DNA of 64,000 nt from positions 90,519 through 154,518 of the forward strand of contig NZ_LYMK01000012.1 in assembly GCF_002157355.1 (NCBI RefSeq). Direction: 5' to 3'. The notes below the pieces were generated by a model. That model had not been told where the DNA came from, did no database searches, and saw only the letters and a program-made list of their open reading frames with translations. Position numbers and translations under genes: made by a program. Every line of letters starts with the position of its first letter. The stretch's first letter is position 1. The DNA is from Variovorax sp. JS1663 (GTDB lineage: Bacteria > Pseudomonadota > Gammaproteobacteria > Burkholderiales > Burkholderiaceae_C). Positions 34,564 to 43,284 of the stretch are shown in pieces.

Positions 34564-35562
34564 ATGCCTTCCATGCCCGTTTCCTCCTCCCCGCTCGGCA
34601 TCGCCGCGCTGCTCGCCGCCACCTCCGCCTGGGGCGGCATGTTCCTCGTCGGCCAGGGCGTGCTGCGGCACGTCGATCCCTTCTGGCTCACGCTGATCCG
34701 CTACACCCTGTCGGCCCTGCTCTTCGCGGCCCTGCTGCTGCCGCGCGGCGCGGCGCCCTGGCGCAAGCTGCGCGCACACGCCGGGCCGCTGGCGCTGCGC
34801 GGCGTGGCGGGCTTCGGCGTCTTCAGCGTCATGCTGCTGGTGGGCCTGGCCCATTCGGTGCCCTCGCACGGCGCCATCCTCATGGCGACCACGCCCATCA
34901 CGACCCAGCTGCTGCGCTGGGCGCTGGATGGCGCGCGGCCCACGCGGAGCACGCTGCTCGCCAGCGCGATGGCGCTGGCCGGCGTGGTGATCGTCTCCGG
35001 CGTGCTGGAGCCCGCGCACGGCGCGCAGGGCGGCGCCTCCACCGCGTTCGGCGACGCGATCGCCTTCGCCGGCACGCTCGGCTGGGTCTGGTACACGCGC
35101 GGCGCCGCCCGCTTCGCCGGCACCCTGGACGTGGTCGAGTACAGCGCGCTGACCGTGCTGGCCGCCTGGCCGCTGCTGCTGCTCGGGGCGCTCGGCGCGA
35201 CCGCCGTCGGCCTGGCCGCGCCGCCGGCCGTCCCGGGGCTGCAGCTCGCCTGGCAGGGCCTGCTGTACATCGGCGTGGTGTCGTCGGCCATCGCGGTGCT
35301 GGCCTACAACTACGGCGTCCGCAGCATGGGCGCGGTATCGGCCACGGCCTTCCTGAACTTCGTGCCGGTGTCGGCGCTCCTGCTGAGCCTGGCGCTGGGC
35401 CGGCTGCCCTCGGGGCACGAGCTCGCGGGCATGGCGCTGGTGGTCGGCGGGCTGCTGCTGCACACCGCCGGTGCGCGGGCTGGCGCCGCCGCTGCGCAGG
35501 TCGCTCCTGTCCCGGCCCTGCCGCACGCGCGATCCGGCGGTCCCTGCGGCGCGGCCTCCTGA
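34564..35562 (+). CDS. EamA/DMT family transporter
   Basis: This protein of about 332 residues has ten hydrophobic segments in two repeated EamA halves, with typical strings such as LLAATSAWGGMFLVGQ and GVVSSAIAVLAYNYGVRSMGA. Such exporters move amino acids or other small metabolites out of the cell. The C-terminal tail of about 30 residues (Ala, Pro and Arg rich) is unusual. The start is uncertain between ATGs at 34564 and 34573. Likely controlled by the divergent LysR protein. Confidence 0.85.
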   Translation: MPSMPVSSSPLGIAALLAATSAWGGMFLVGQGVLRHVDPFWLTLIRYTLSALLFAALLLPRGAAPWRKLRAHAGPLALRGVAGFGVFSVMLLVGLAHSVPSHGAILMATTPITTQLLRWALDGARPTRSTLLASAMALAGVVIVSGVLEPAHGAQGGASTAFGDAIAFAGTLGWVWYTRGAARFAGTLDVVEYSALTVLAAWPLLLLGALGATAVGLAAPPAVPGLQLAWQGLLYIGVVSSAIAVLAYNYGVRSMGAVSATAFLNFVPVSALLLSLALGRLPSGHELAGMALVVGGLLLHTAGARAGAAAAQVAPVPALPHARSGGPCGAAS

Positions 35563-35586
35563 CGTCGCTGCCGTGCGGCGGACAGG

Positions 35587-36390
35587 TCAGCCCGCGGCGT
35601 AGCGCGGCGCGACCTTCGCGCTCGACAGCCGGCCCGACATGGCCCGGCGCGCGCCCTCGTAGGCCTCCCAGTCCGCCGCATCCTGCAGGGACGGGATGGT
35701 GACCGTCTCGCCCCGATCGAAACCCGTCAGCGCGGCGTCGACCAGATCGTCCGCCGTCATCACGATCTCGCTGGGCAGGTGGGAGACGGGCACACCGGCG
35801 ATGTCCCAGAACTCGGTGGCGGTGGCGCCCGGCAACACGGTCTGGATCCGCACGCCCCGGCCCGCCAGCTCGTGCTGCAGCGAGTGGCCCAGCGCCAGCA
35901 CGTAGGCCTTGCTGGCACCGTAGACGCCGTTCAGGGTCTCCGGCGAGATGGCGACGATGGACGCGATGTTCACGATCGACGCGCCCGGGCGCTTCAGGAA
36001 GACCGGCACCGCTGCGTAGGTCAGGCGGGTCAGCGTGTTCACGTTCAGCGCGAGCATGGCTTCCATCTTGTCGATGTCCGAGTCGACCAGCGGCGCGGTG
36101 GCGCCCAGTCCGGCATTGTTGACCAGCATGGTGATGCGCTCGTCGCTGCGCAGCCGCTCTTCCACGCGCGCCACGTCGTGCGGGTGGGTCAGGTCGGCGA
36201 CCAGCGTCTCGACACGGCGGCCGGTCTGGGTGCCGAGCCGGTCGGCCAGCGCCTGCAGGCGCTCGCGGTTGCGGGCGACCAGCACCAGGTCGTGGCCGCG
36301 GCGAGCGAGGCGATCGGCGTAGATGGCGCCGATGCCGGAGGAAGCGCCCGTGATGAGGGCGGTGCCCAGGGGGGTGGAAGAGGGGGTCAT
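35587..36390 (-). CDS. Short-chain dehydrogenase/reductase
   Basis: This 267-residue SDR has the cofactor motif TGASSGIG near residue 15, NNAG in the middle and the catalytic Y-x-x-x-K as YGASK, with an upstream Ser in the IVNIASI region. The cofactor is probably NADPH, given the ARN after the second strand. It is divergent from the GlxA-type regulator at 36531, and a long inverted repeat lies between them. Substrate unknown; a carbonyl compound is likely. Confidence 0.88.
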   Translation of the reverse strand: MTPSSTPLGTALITGASSGIGAIYADRLARRGHDLVLVARNRERLQALADRLGTQTGRRVETLVADLTHPHDVARVEERLRSDERITMLVNNAGLGATAPLVDSDIDKMEAMLALNVNTLTRLTYAAVPVFLKRPGASIVNIASIVAISPETLNGVYGASKAYVLALGHSLQHELAGRGVRIQTVLPGATATEFWDIAGVPVSHLPSEIVMTADDLVDAALTGFDRGETVTIPSLQDAADWEAYEGARRAMSGRLSSAKVAPRYAAG

Positions 36391-36462
36391 GGCGATCGAT
36401 CCTTTGGTTGGAGGTCTGCACGTCGAATGGCCGACGGCTGATCTCCAGTTTGGGCTCGACCA

Positions 36463-36503
36463 CCATGGCTTGAATGACATATTTGCCACCTTTCAAGACA
36501 TGG
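36463..36503. promoter_or_regulatory. Long inverted repeat operator between SDR and GlxA-type genes
   Basis: CCATGGCTTGAA at 36463-36474 and TTCAAGACATGG at 36492-36503 pair at 11 of 12 positions, with a 17-base AT-rich spacer. The element lies 28 bases before the regulator start and 73 bases before the SDR start. It is very likely the binding site of the adjacent AraC-type regulator. Confidence 0.65.
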
Positions 36504-36530
36504 TTGTCCCTTCCCGCGTACCCTCCCGGC

Positions 36531-37487
36531 ATGAAAACCGTCGCCATGCTGGTCTTTCCGGGCTTCCAGATCCTGGACCTGGCCGCCATCGCCGCCTTCG
36601 AACTCGCCAACGCGCAGTTGGCCGAGCCGCTCTACCGCGTCGAGCTGCTGTCCGAGACGGGCGGGCTGGTGGCGAGTTCCAGCGGCGCGATGGTCGACAC
36701 CCGGCGCTTCACGCAGGCGCGCTTCGACACGGTGGTGATGACCGGCGCACTCATCGCCACCAGCGCGACGCCGCGGCTGTGCCGCTTCCTGAATTCGGCA
36801 TTGCGCCGCGCGCGGCGCGTCGCCAGCATCTGCACCGGCGCTTTCGCGCTGGCCGAGGCCGGCCTGCTCGATGGCCGGCGCGCCACCACGCACTGGGGCT
36901 TCGCGCAGGCGCTGCAGCAACGCCACCCCGCCGTGCGGGTGGAGCCCGACCGCATCTTCATCCAGGACGGACCGGTCTGGACCTCCGCCGGCATGACCGC
37001 CTGCATCGACCTGGTGCTGGCCATGGTGGAGCAGGACCTGGGCGCGCCGGCCGCGCGCGCGGTCGCAAGGAAGATGGTGGTCTATTACCGGCGCCCCGGG
37101 GGCCAGTCCCAGTTCTCCGCCCTGCTGGAGCTGGAGCCCAAGTCGGACCGCATCCAGCGCACGCTGAGCCACGCGCGCGCCAACCTGCGCGATGCACTGT
37201 CGGTGGAGGACCTGGCCGAGGTCGCCCACCTGAGCCCGCGCCAGTTCAGCCGTGCCTTCAAGGCCGAAACCGGGCAGTCGCCCGCGCACGCGGTCGAACA
37301 CCTCCGCGTGGAGGCGGCCCGCGGCCTGATCGAGACCGGTGATCTCACGCTCGGCGTGATCGCGCGGGAAGCCGGCTTCGGCGATCCCGAGCGCATGCGC
37401 CGCGCCTTCCTGCGCACCCTGGGCCAGCCGCCGCAGAGCCTGCGCCGCGGCGCGCGGCAGCGGCCGGAGCTGGCACTGGCCGCCTGA
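36531..37487 (+). CDS. GlxA family transcriptional regulator (DJ-1/PfpI domain plus AraC HTH)
   Basis: This 318-residue regulator has an N-terminal DJ-1/PfpI domain (about 1-180, with VASICTGAFALAEAGLLDGRRATTHW around the elbow cysteine) and a C-terminal pair of AraC helix-turn-helix units (about 215-310). The N-terminal domain acts as a sensor rather than a protease. It probably represses or activates the divergent SDR gene through the inverted repeat at 36463-36503. Confidence 0.9.
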   Translation: MKTVAMLVFPGFQILDLAAIAAFELANAQLAEPLYRVELLSETGGLVASSSGAMVDTRRFTQARFDTVVMTGALIATSATPRLCRFLNSALRRARRVASICTGAFALAEAGLLDGRRATTHWGFAQALQQRHPAVRVEPDRIFIQDGPVWTSAGMTACIDLVLAMVEQDLGAPAARAVARKMVVYYRRPGGQSQFSALLELEPKSDRIQRTLSHARANLRDALSVEDLAEVAHLSPRQFSRAFKAETGQSPAHAVEHLRVEAARGLIETGDLTLGVIAREAGFGDPERMRRAFLRTLGQPPQSLRRGARQRPELALAA

Positions 37488-37632
37488 AACCCGCCCGAGG
37501 CTGAGCGCACCCGGCCCCTTGCGCCCCCGCCGCAGCCACGTAGCATTCCGCCTGGACAAAAAGTCAGCGTGCACCGCCAGGCCGGCTCGGCCGCGGATGC
37601 ACGCCACAACAACCATCGAACGAGGAGCGAGG

Positions 37633-39480
37633 ATGCTGCTGCGTGTGCTGCGTCTCTGGCTGGCCGCGCTGGCGGCCGGCGTCCTGCTGCCGGGCTGCGG
37701 CGGCGAACCCCAGGCCGTCACCCCCATCGACCCCGGCAAGGACGCTACCACCCTGATCGTGCTGTTCCACGGCTTCGATCGGGAACAGGAGGATCTGCTG
37801 CCCCTGAGGAAGCTGTTGCGCGAGCAGTTCCCGGCCGCCGACATCCTGCCGCTGGACCTGCCCTTCGCCCTGCTCTCCACCGCGCGGCCCGCCGACGTGG
37901 TGGCGCGGGCGCTGGCGCGCATCGACCAGGCCTGGAGCGACCGGAAGGCGAGTGGCGGGCCCTACCAGCACATCCTCCTCGTCGGACACAGCATGGGCGC
38001 CTTGTATGCGCGCAAGGTCTACGCGGCGGCCAACGGATCGAAGCCGGGCGCGCCCTTCGAGCCCGACCTGGCCGAGACCCTTGCCGCGCTGGGCGCGCCG
38101 GGTATCGACAAGGAACGCGACTGGGCCCGCCAGGTCGACCGGCTGGTGCTGCTCGCGGGCATGAACCGCGGCTGGACCATCTCGCACCACATGAGCCTGC
38201 AGCGCGCGCTCTACATGAGCGCGGGCAGCGCGCTGGGCGATGCGATGGGCGCCTTCGGCAAGCCGCCCATCGTGTTCTCCGCGCGCCGCGGCGCGCCCTT
38301 CATCACGCAGCTGCGGCTGCAATGGCTGGAGATGCGCACCGGCCTGCCGCACGACCAGCCGCCGGGCCGGCGCGCCACCCGCTGCCGCACCGGCCCGCCG
38401 GTGCCGGGCGGCGCCTGCGTGGTCCAGCTGCTGGGCACCAAGGACGACCTGGTCCCGCCGGACGACAACATCGACCTCATCACCGGCGACGACTTCGTCT
38501 ACCTCGACGTGCCGCGGTCCGGCCATGCCGACGTGGTCGAGGTGGCCGACCCGGAACATGGCGCCGGGCGCGCCCGGGTCCTCCTCGACGCCCTGACGAA
38601 AAGCGAGTTCGGCGACGCCGCCGTGCAGCCCGTCGGCAAGGCGCCGGTGACCGACCCCACGGTGAAAGACGTGGTCTTCGTCATGCACGGCATCCGCGAC
38701 GAGGGCTACTGGACCGAGAAAATCGCGCGCCGCATCGTCCACATGGGGCGCGAGAGGAAGCTGCCCCTGATCGCGACCGAAACCTCGAGCTACGGCTACT
38801 TCCCCATGTTCTCCTTCCTGCGGCCTGGCGCGCGGCAGGAGAAGGTCGAATGGCTGATGGACCGCTACACCGAGGCCAAGGCCCAGTACCCCGCGGCCGC
38901 CTTCTCCTACGTGGGCCACAGCCATGGCACCTACCTGATCGCCAAGGCGCTGGAAGACTACCCGGCCGTGCGCTTCAAGAACGTGGCCTTCGCCGGCAGC
39001 GTGGTCCACCGCGACTACGGCTGGCCCGAGCTGATCCGCCAGGGCCGTGTGTCCCGGGTGCTGAACTTCCTGGCCTCCGCGGACTGGGTGGTGGCCTGGT
39101 TCCCGAACGCGCTGCAGGAGGTGGGCATCCAGGACCTGGGCAGCGCCGGCCACGACGGCTTCCGGCTGAACCCCGAGGTCAACACCCGGCGCGCGGCCGG
39201 CGGCCACAGCGCCGCGCTGGACGAAGGCTGGTGGGACACCATCGCGGGCTTCGTCCTGACCGGCCAGTACCAGGAACCGCACGGCGTGCGCATCGTCGAC
39301 AAGGCCGACGGCTGGGTGCGCTACCCCGCCTACGCTGCCTGGGCCATCTGGATCCTGATCGCCGTGGTGCTGCTGTGGATCCTGCGCCGCCTGCTGCGCT
39401 GGCGCGTGCGGGAATGGGTCAAGACGCTGGCGGTGGTGGGCTACGCGGCCCTGGTCTGGACGGTGCTGACCCGCTTCTAG
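37633..39480 (+). CDS. Lipoprotein with two alpha/beta-hydrolase halves
   Basis: This 615-residue protein has a lipoprotein signal (LLPGC, Cys22) and two hydrolase-like halves. The first has an HGF oxyanion turn at 46-48 and GHSMG at 118-122 (Ser120); the second has HGI at 352-354 and GHSHG at 428-432 (Ser430). The C-terminus carries two hydrophobic segments (about 575-595 and 598-612), so it is held in the membrane as well. Both halves could act on lipid or polyester esters. The start at 37633 has GGAG upstream; a longer frame reaches 37519. Not a family I can name. Confidence 0.65.
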   Translation: MLLRVLRLWLAALAAGVLLPGCGGEPQAVTPIDPGKDATTLIVLFHGFDREQEDLLPLRKLLREQFPAADILPLDLPFALLSTARPADVVARALARIDQAWSDRKASGGPYQHILLVGHSMGALYARKVYAAANGSKPGAPFEPDLAETLAALGAPGIDKERDWARQVDRLVLLAGMNRGWTISHHMSLQRALYMSAGSALGDAMGAFGKPPIVFSARRGAPFITQLRLQWLEMRTGLPHDQPPGRRATRCRTGPPVPGGACVVQLLGTKDDLVPPDDNIDLITGDDFVYLDVPRSGHADVVEVADPEHGAGRARVLLDALTKSEFGDAAVQPVGKAPVTDPTVKDVVFVMHGIRDEGYWTEKIARRIVHMGRERKLPLIATETSSYGYFPMFSFLRPGARQEKVEWLMDRYTEAKAQYPAAAFSYVGHSHGTYLIAKALEDYPAVRFKNVAFAGSVVHRDYGWPELIRQGRVSRVLNFLASADWVVAWFPNALQEVGIQDLGSAGHDGFRLNPEVNTRRAAGGHSAALDEGWWDTIAGFVLTGQYQEPHGVRIVDKADGWVRYPAYAAWAIWILIAVVLLWILRRLLRWRVREWVKTLAVVGYAALVWTVLTRF

Positions 39481-39520
39481 CGCCCGGAGGCAGGCAGACC
39501 CAACGATTCAGTGCAAAAGC

Positions 39521-39553
39521 AAGTCATTGTGACTTAAACGCGGCTGACTTAAA
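39521..39553. promoter_or_regulatory. Operator-like repeats before the XRE regulator
   Basis: AAGTCA-N3-TGACTT at 39521-39535 is a perfect inverted repeat. TGACTTAAA occurs at 39530-39538 and again at 39545-39553. The block ends just before the XRE gene start at 39560 and is AT-rich against the surroundings. It is a good candidate for autoregulation. Confidence 0.5.
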
Positions 39554-39559
39554 AGCATC

Positions 39560-39823
39560 ATGTGGCGAAACTGCGGCGCAGTGTCTCGCCCAGCCAACTC
39601 CGCACAGCTCAACGATCTCTCGGCAAGAGAGGTGCTCGCCGCCAACCTCATCCGATTGAGAGCAGAACGAGGGTGGTCTCAGGAAGCTCTTGCCCTTGAG
39701 GCTGGGCTGCACAGGACGTTTGTGGCCCACGTCGAGCGACAGGCCCGAAACATCTCGCTGGACAATCTCGAACGCTTGGCTCTTGCTTTGGAGGTTGCGC
39801 CTTACAAGTTGCTCAAGCGGTGA
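39560..39823 (+). CDS. XRE family HTH regulator
   Basis: This 87-residue protein is a single Cro/C1-type HTH: LAANLIRLRAERGWSQEALALEAGLHRTFVAHVERQARNISLDNLERLALALEV. Proteins of this type occur next to restriction systems, prophages and toxin-antitoxin pairs. Here it is followed by the remains of a transposase and an AbrB-PIN pair, so it belongs to a mobile patch. The ATG at 39560 was taken as start; the ribosome site is weak. Confidence 0.8.
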   Translation: MWRNCGAVSRPANSAQLNDLSAREVLAANLIRLRAERGWSQEALALEAGLHRTFVAHVERQARNISLDNLERLALALEVAPYKLLKR

Positions 39824-39888
39824 TACCGACCGCTGTTTCCTTCTTGCAATCACTCCCCGTGGCTTGAACGATGCGCTGAGGGAAGCGG

Positions 39889-40196
39889 ATGGTTCGACCA
39901 GGACAACGGGCCGTCTTCAGGTTCAGCACTGTGGAGAAGAACGGCCTGCATGCACGCCTGTATTGGACCAGCGCCTGCCCAAGTTGCCCGCTGAAGCCGC
40001 AGTGCACACACCCAGTGCCTATCGGCGAGTGCGGCGATGGGAGCACGAGGCGGTGCTCGAGCGCGCGCAGCAGCGCCTGGATCGCAAGCCCGATGCGATG
40101 ACGTTACGTCGGCGAACGGTCGAGCACGTATTCGGCACGCTCAAGCACTGGATGGGGTCGACCCGCTTCCTCACCCAGAAGCCGACGCTGAGGTAG
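39889..40196 (+). pseudogene. IS1182-type transposase remnant, frameshifted and truncated
   Basis: The C-terminal part of an IS1182-family DDE transposase is present in two frames. The first frame, to about 40015, has LYWTSACPSCPLKPQCT; the second continues YRRVRRWEHEAVLERAQQRLDRKP and then TVEHVFGTLKHWMGSTRFLT, ending in a stop at 40196. The N-terminal two thirds and the last part of the family are missing. A frameshift lies near 40010-40020. No clear terminal inverted repeats were found. Confidence 0.8.
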
Positions 40197-40297
40197 CCGG
40201 TCAGAATCGCTCCAGAGCAATCCTCGGGCGGACGGCAACAAGAAACCAGCGTCGCCCTGCCGGATGCATTACAATTGGTTTAAAAGTAAGGATCGCT

Positions 40298-40519
40298 ATG
40301 ACTGAATCCACCATTACTGCCAAAGGCCAAACGACGGTTCCCGCAGACGTGAGGGCGCTCGTGCATGCCAAGCCTGGAACCCGGTTGGTCTGGTCCGTAA
40401 CGCCAGACGGCACGATCATCGTTCGGGCAAAGACAAAATCTATCCTCGACATGGCCGGAATGCTGAAGACTCCGAAGCGCAAGCGGGTTGCCGTCGAAGA
40501 GATGAACCCCTGGCGCTGA
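40298..40519 (+). CDS. AbrB/MazE-type antitoxin
   Basis: This 73-residue protein has the swapped-hairpin AbrB/SpoVT fold: STITAKGQTTVPADVRALVHAKPGTRLVW, followed by a flexible C-terminal half that would bind the toxin. AAGGA lies six bases before the ATG. Its stop codon overlaps the start of the PIN-domain toxin gene (TGATG), the usual antitoxin-first layout, and it would repress its own promoter. Confidence 0.88.
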   Translation: MTESTITAKGQTTVPADVRALVHAKPGTRLVWSVTPDGTIIVRAKTKSILDMAGMLKTPKRKRVAVEEMNPWR

Positions 40520-40920
40520 TGCCCGCGCTCGACACCAACGTCTTGGTGCGCTATGTCGTGCAAGACGACGAGGCGCAGTTGGCCTCGGCGAGACGGCTCA
40601 TCCATAGGTGCGTAGCCGAAGGCCAGACGCTTTTTGTCCCGGTGACGGTCACGCTCGAGCTCGAATGGGTTCTTCGCGCCAGCTTTGAATATGAAAAGGA
40701 TGAGGTGATGGAGGCGCTGTCGAACCTGTTCTCGACGGCCGAACTTGCCTTTGAGTCAGAGCGAGCCCTTGAAGTGGCACTGCAGCTGTACCGCAACGGT
40801 CTAGCCGACTTCGCTGATTGCCTGCACATCGCCCTGGCGGCACAGGCCGGAGAGGAGCCGTTGTGGACGTTCGACAAGCGTGCGGCCAAGGTGAGCGGCG
40901 CGCAGCAGATGGCCCGGTGA
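40519..40920 (+). CDS. PIN-domain ribonuclease toxin (VapC-like)
   Basis: This 133-residue PIN protein has the acidic residues expected at the active site: Asp5 (ALDTNVLVRY), Glu47, Asp97 or Asp100 (ADFADCLH) and Asp119 (TFDKRA). VapC toxins cut tRNA or rRNA. It is coupled to the AbrB-type antitoxin upstream. The pair lies beside an IS remnant, typical of transferred DNA, and looks intact. Confidence 0.88.
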   Translation: MPALDTNVLVRYVVQDDEAQLASARRLIHRCVAEGQTLFVPVTVTLELEWVLRASFEYEKDEVMEALSNLFSTAELAFESERALEVALQLYRNGLADFADCLHIALAAQAGEEPLWTFDKRAAKVSGAQQMAR

Positions 40921-41331
40921 CGGCCAGGACCGGACCTTTGCGGCGCACGCCCAACAACGTCGCCTTAACGAGGCTGAGGCGCGTGGACGAATCGGCAGCT
41001 TGTGTGACGGACGCCGAGGAAGCCGCGATTCGTTTCGTGACGTACGCGGCTTCCAACCGCGCCAAGACACTGGACCTGCTGAACTGGGTATCGCTCAATC
41101 GATACCGCCAACGGGTTCAGCAGCTCATGGACGACCAGTATGCGCCGGGGTCGTCACCGTCAGGGACTTTGACAAGGAAGAGCGTGGCACCAACCTGGTC
41201 AAGCACTAGGGTGCGCGGGTCGAAGATGGCAAGCGCTTCATGCCATTCCAGGTCTGGGACTTTCAGGGCGACCACTACGACCTGTCCTTCTTCGTTGTCG
41301 AAGAAGGCTTGAGCACTGGCCGACAACGCGA
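40921..41331 (+). pseudogene. Degenerate coding remnants
   Basis: No intact gene is visible here, but two stretches have the look of old coding sequence. About 40990-41145 reads RFVTYAASNRAKTLDLLNWV and on to MDDQYAPG in one frame. The next frame continues VVTVRDFDKEERGTNLVKH, meets a stop at 41207-41209, and goes on RFMPFQVWDFQGDHYDLSFF to about 41305. I do not recognise the family. It fits the mobile scar of this region. Confidence 0.4.
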
Positions 41332-42894
41332 TCAGCCGCCGCGCTGGAAAGTCCCGAGCTTCTCGTGGTCGTAGTACTCCAGCGTCACGCGATCGCCCGC
41401 GAAGCTGGCCTTCGAGAGCGTGCCCGGCGCGGCGTTCTCGTTGAAGAGCGTGAAGGTGAAGACGTCCCCATCCCAGTGCGTCAGCGGAATCCGCAGTGGC
41501 GCCGGCCCCAGCACCAGCGTCAGCCCGCCCGCTTCCTGGACCACCTGCAGCGGGCCGTGGTATGCGTTGCCGTAGGTCCCGGCATAGGCCGACAGGCTCT
41601 GGGGCGGACGGGGTTGCGCGGGACGCGGCATGCCGACCAGCGAGCCTTCGGGCGCGGACATCGCATCGAAGGCCGGCGTGACGATCTGCTTCCAAGGCCG
41701 CTGGATCGCGCCGAACTGCACCAGGTCGAAGAACTGCAGCCCCAGGATTTCCGGCACCCCGATCGGCGACGCATTGGTCAGCGCCACGATGCCGACCCCG
41801 GTGGCCGGCACGACCATGAAGGCTGTCCCCGTGCCCAGCAGAAAGCCGCCGGAGTGGCTGAACGAGGGCAGCCCGACCGCCGTGGTGCCGACGTTGAAGC
41901 CGTAGCCGTAGTGGCCCGCCGGCCGCTCGCCGCTGGCCGGCGAACTCAGGGCCTGCGGCGACACCGCGGGGGCCAACGCATCGGCATCGACGATGCGCCG
42001 GCCCTGGAAGGCGCCCCGGCCCAGCATCATCGACAGCCACCGGGCCACGTCGTTCACCGATGAGCTGATGCTCGCGGCAGGCGCCTGCGCGTCGGGCATG
42101 CGCACCGGTCCCGGCACGTAGGCGCCATTGACCTTGACGTGCCCCACCACCCGGTTGCTCCGCGCCTGGAAGTCGGCGAAGCGCGAACTCGTCCGGCTCA
42201 TGCCCAGCGGCCGGTAGAGGGCCTGCTCCGACAGCGTCGCCCAGTCGGCGCCGGACGCAACGGCCACCGCGGCCGCGCCCCCGGTGAGCCCGAAGTTGGT
42301 GTAGTGGTAGGACTGGCGGAAGGTGTCGAGCGGCAGGTAGCGCAGGCGTCGCAGCACCTCCTGCTGGTCGTAGCCCATGTCCTCGAGCCGGTCGGCGGCA
42401 TGGTCCGGCAAGCCGGAGCGATGCGCGTAGAGATCGCCGATCGTGAGCTGTGCGTTCACGGCGGGGTCGGAGAGTTCGAACCAGGGCAGATGCCTGCGCA
42501 CGGGGGTGTCCCACGCGACCGCCCCCGCCCCGACCTGGTGCGCCACCACCGTGGCCCCCAGCGACTTGGACACCGACGCCAGCTGGAACACCGTATCGGC
42601 ATCGACCGGCGCGTTCGTGCCGGCAACCCGCGTGCCGAAGCCCTTCGCGTAGACCACCTGGTCGCCGCGAACCACCGCGACGGCCATGCCGGGAAGGCCC
42701 GTGTCCGCCATCAGCGCCGTGGCCAGGCCGTCGAGCTGGGCAAGGGCGTTGCGCATCTTCGCCTCGTCGGCCGAAGCCGCCAGGCCCGCGCCACTGCGAC
42801 CGCCTCCGCCACACCCTGGGAGCCCCAGCAACCCGCATGCCGCGAGACCGCCGCCGACGACGATGCGGCGGCGTTGCCGCCCTGCCGAATTCAT
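41332..42894 (-). CDS. Serine hydrolase, class C beta-lactamase fold lipoprotein
   Basis: This 520-residue protein has a lipoprotein signal with a twin-arginine-like start (RQRRRIVVGGGLAACGLLGLPGC, Cys28) and the penicillin-binding fold motifs Ser107-V-S-Lys110 and Tyr198-T-Asn200, with HSGG further on in place of KTG. It resembles esterase/peptidase members of the beta-lactamase family (EstB or AmpH-like) rather than an antibiotic resistance enzyme. The C-terminal 120 residues form a lipocalin-like add-on domain. It acts in the periplasm. It is single, with an unknown protein upstream. Confidence 0.85.
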   Translation of the reverse strand: MNSAGRQRRRIVVGGGLAACGLLGLPGCGGGGRSGAGLAASADEAKMRNALAQLDGLATALMADTGLPGMAVAVVRGDQVVYAKGFGTRVAGTNAPVDADTVFQLASVSKSLGATVVAHQVGAGAVAWDTPVRRHLPWFELSDPAVNAQLTIGDLYAHRSGLPDHAADRLEDMGYDQQEVLRRLRYLPLDTFRQSYHYTNFGLTGGAAAVAVASGADWATLSEQALYRPLGMSRTSSRFADFQARSNRVVGHVKVNGAYVPGPVRMPDAQAPAASISSSVNDVARWLSMMLGRGAFQGRRIVDADALAPAVSPQALSSPASGERPAGHYGYGFNVGTTAVGLPSFSHSGGFLLGTGTAFMVVPATGVGIVALTNASPIGVPEILGLQFFDLVQFGAIQRPWKQIVTPAFDAMSAPEGSLVGMPRPAQPRPPQSLSAYAGTYGNAYHGPLQVVQEAGGLTLVLGPAPLRIPLTHWDGDVFTFTLFNENAAPGTLSKASFAGDRVTLEYYDHEKLGTFQRGG

Positions 42895-42912
42895 GTCGCC
42901 CAGCGCGCTGCG

Positions 42913-43149
42913 TCAGGCGTAGTACGTGACCCGCCGACGCTGGTAGGACGTAGCGGCCAGGCGGTTCATCAGCTCCAGATCGCAGGCTTCCTCCGCCTGG
43001 CGCAGGCTGTGCGCGGCGCGTTGGACCACGTAGAGATCGAAGAGCGCGTCGACCGCAGCCTTCCAGGCTTCCGTCTCGGGCGCCGGTCGGGCCGGGACGA
43101 CGATGCCGTTGCGGCGGAGGATGTCGACTTTGGAGACCGTGTCGAGCAT
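42913..43149 (-). CDS. Hypothetical protein, 78 residues
   Basis: This small soluble helical protein starts MLDTVSKVDILRRNGIVVPARP and ends LMNRLAATSYQRRRVTYYA. I do not recognise a family. AAGG lies six bases upstream of the ATG at 43149. It lies 18 bases before the serine hydrolase gene on the same strand and may be co-transcribed with it. Confidence 0.5.
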   Translation of the reverse strand: MLDTVSKVDILRRNGIVVPARPAPETEAWKAAVDALFDLYVVQRAAHSLRQAEEACDLELMNRLAATSYQRRRVTYYA

Positions 43150-43260
43150 GGGAGGCCTTCTGGTGGGTCGATGGAGCCGCTGCGGGGCGGTGCGTCCAGT
43201 CAATCTAGCAACCGGGGCGGCGTCCGGCATCGCCCACATGGCGTATGCACGTGTCGGACA

Positions 43261-43284
43261 AACGGACAGGGGCCGATGTCCGTT
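43261..43284. promoter_or_regulatory. Perfect 8-base inverted repeat, operator-like
   Basis: AACGGACA-GGGGCCGA-TGTCCGTT is a perfect 8-8-8 inverted repeat lying between the leftward gene starting at 43149 and the rightward gene starting at 43396. CGGACA occurs once more just upstream. This symmetry fits a TetR- or MarR-type dimer, but no such regulator is next to it. Confidence 0.5.

Noticed and set aside
41117..42838. 573-codon minus-strand frame overlapping the serine hydrolase
   Set aside because: It is out of frame with the SxxK, YxN and HSG motifs of the real gene and has Gly/Arg-rich composition.
41332..42894. Beta-lactamase fold as an antibiotic resistance gene
   Set aside because: The protein is a long lipoprotein with HSG in place of KTG and a C-terminal add-on domain, which suits esterase/peptidase relatives better.
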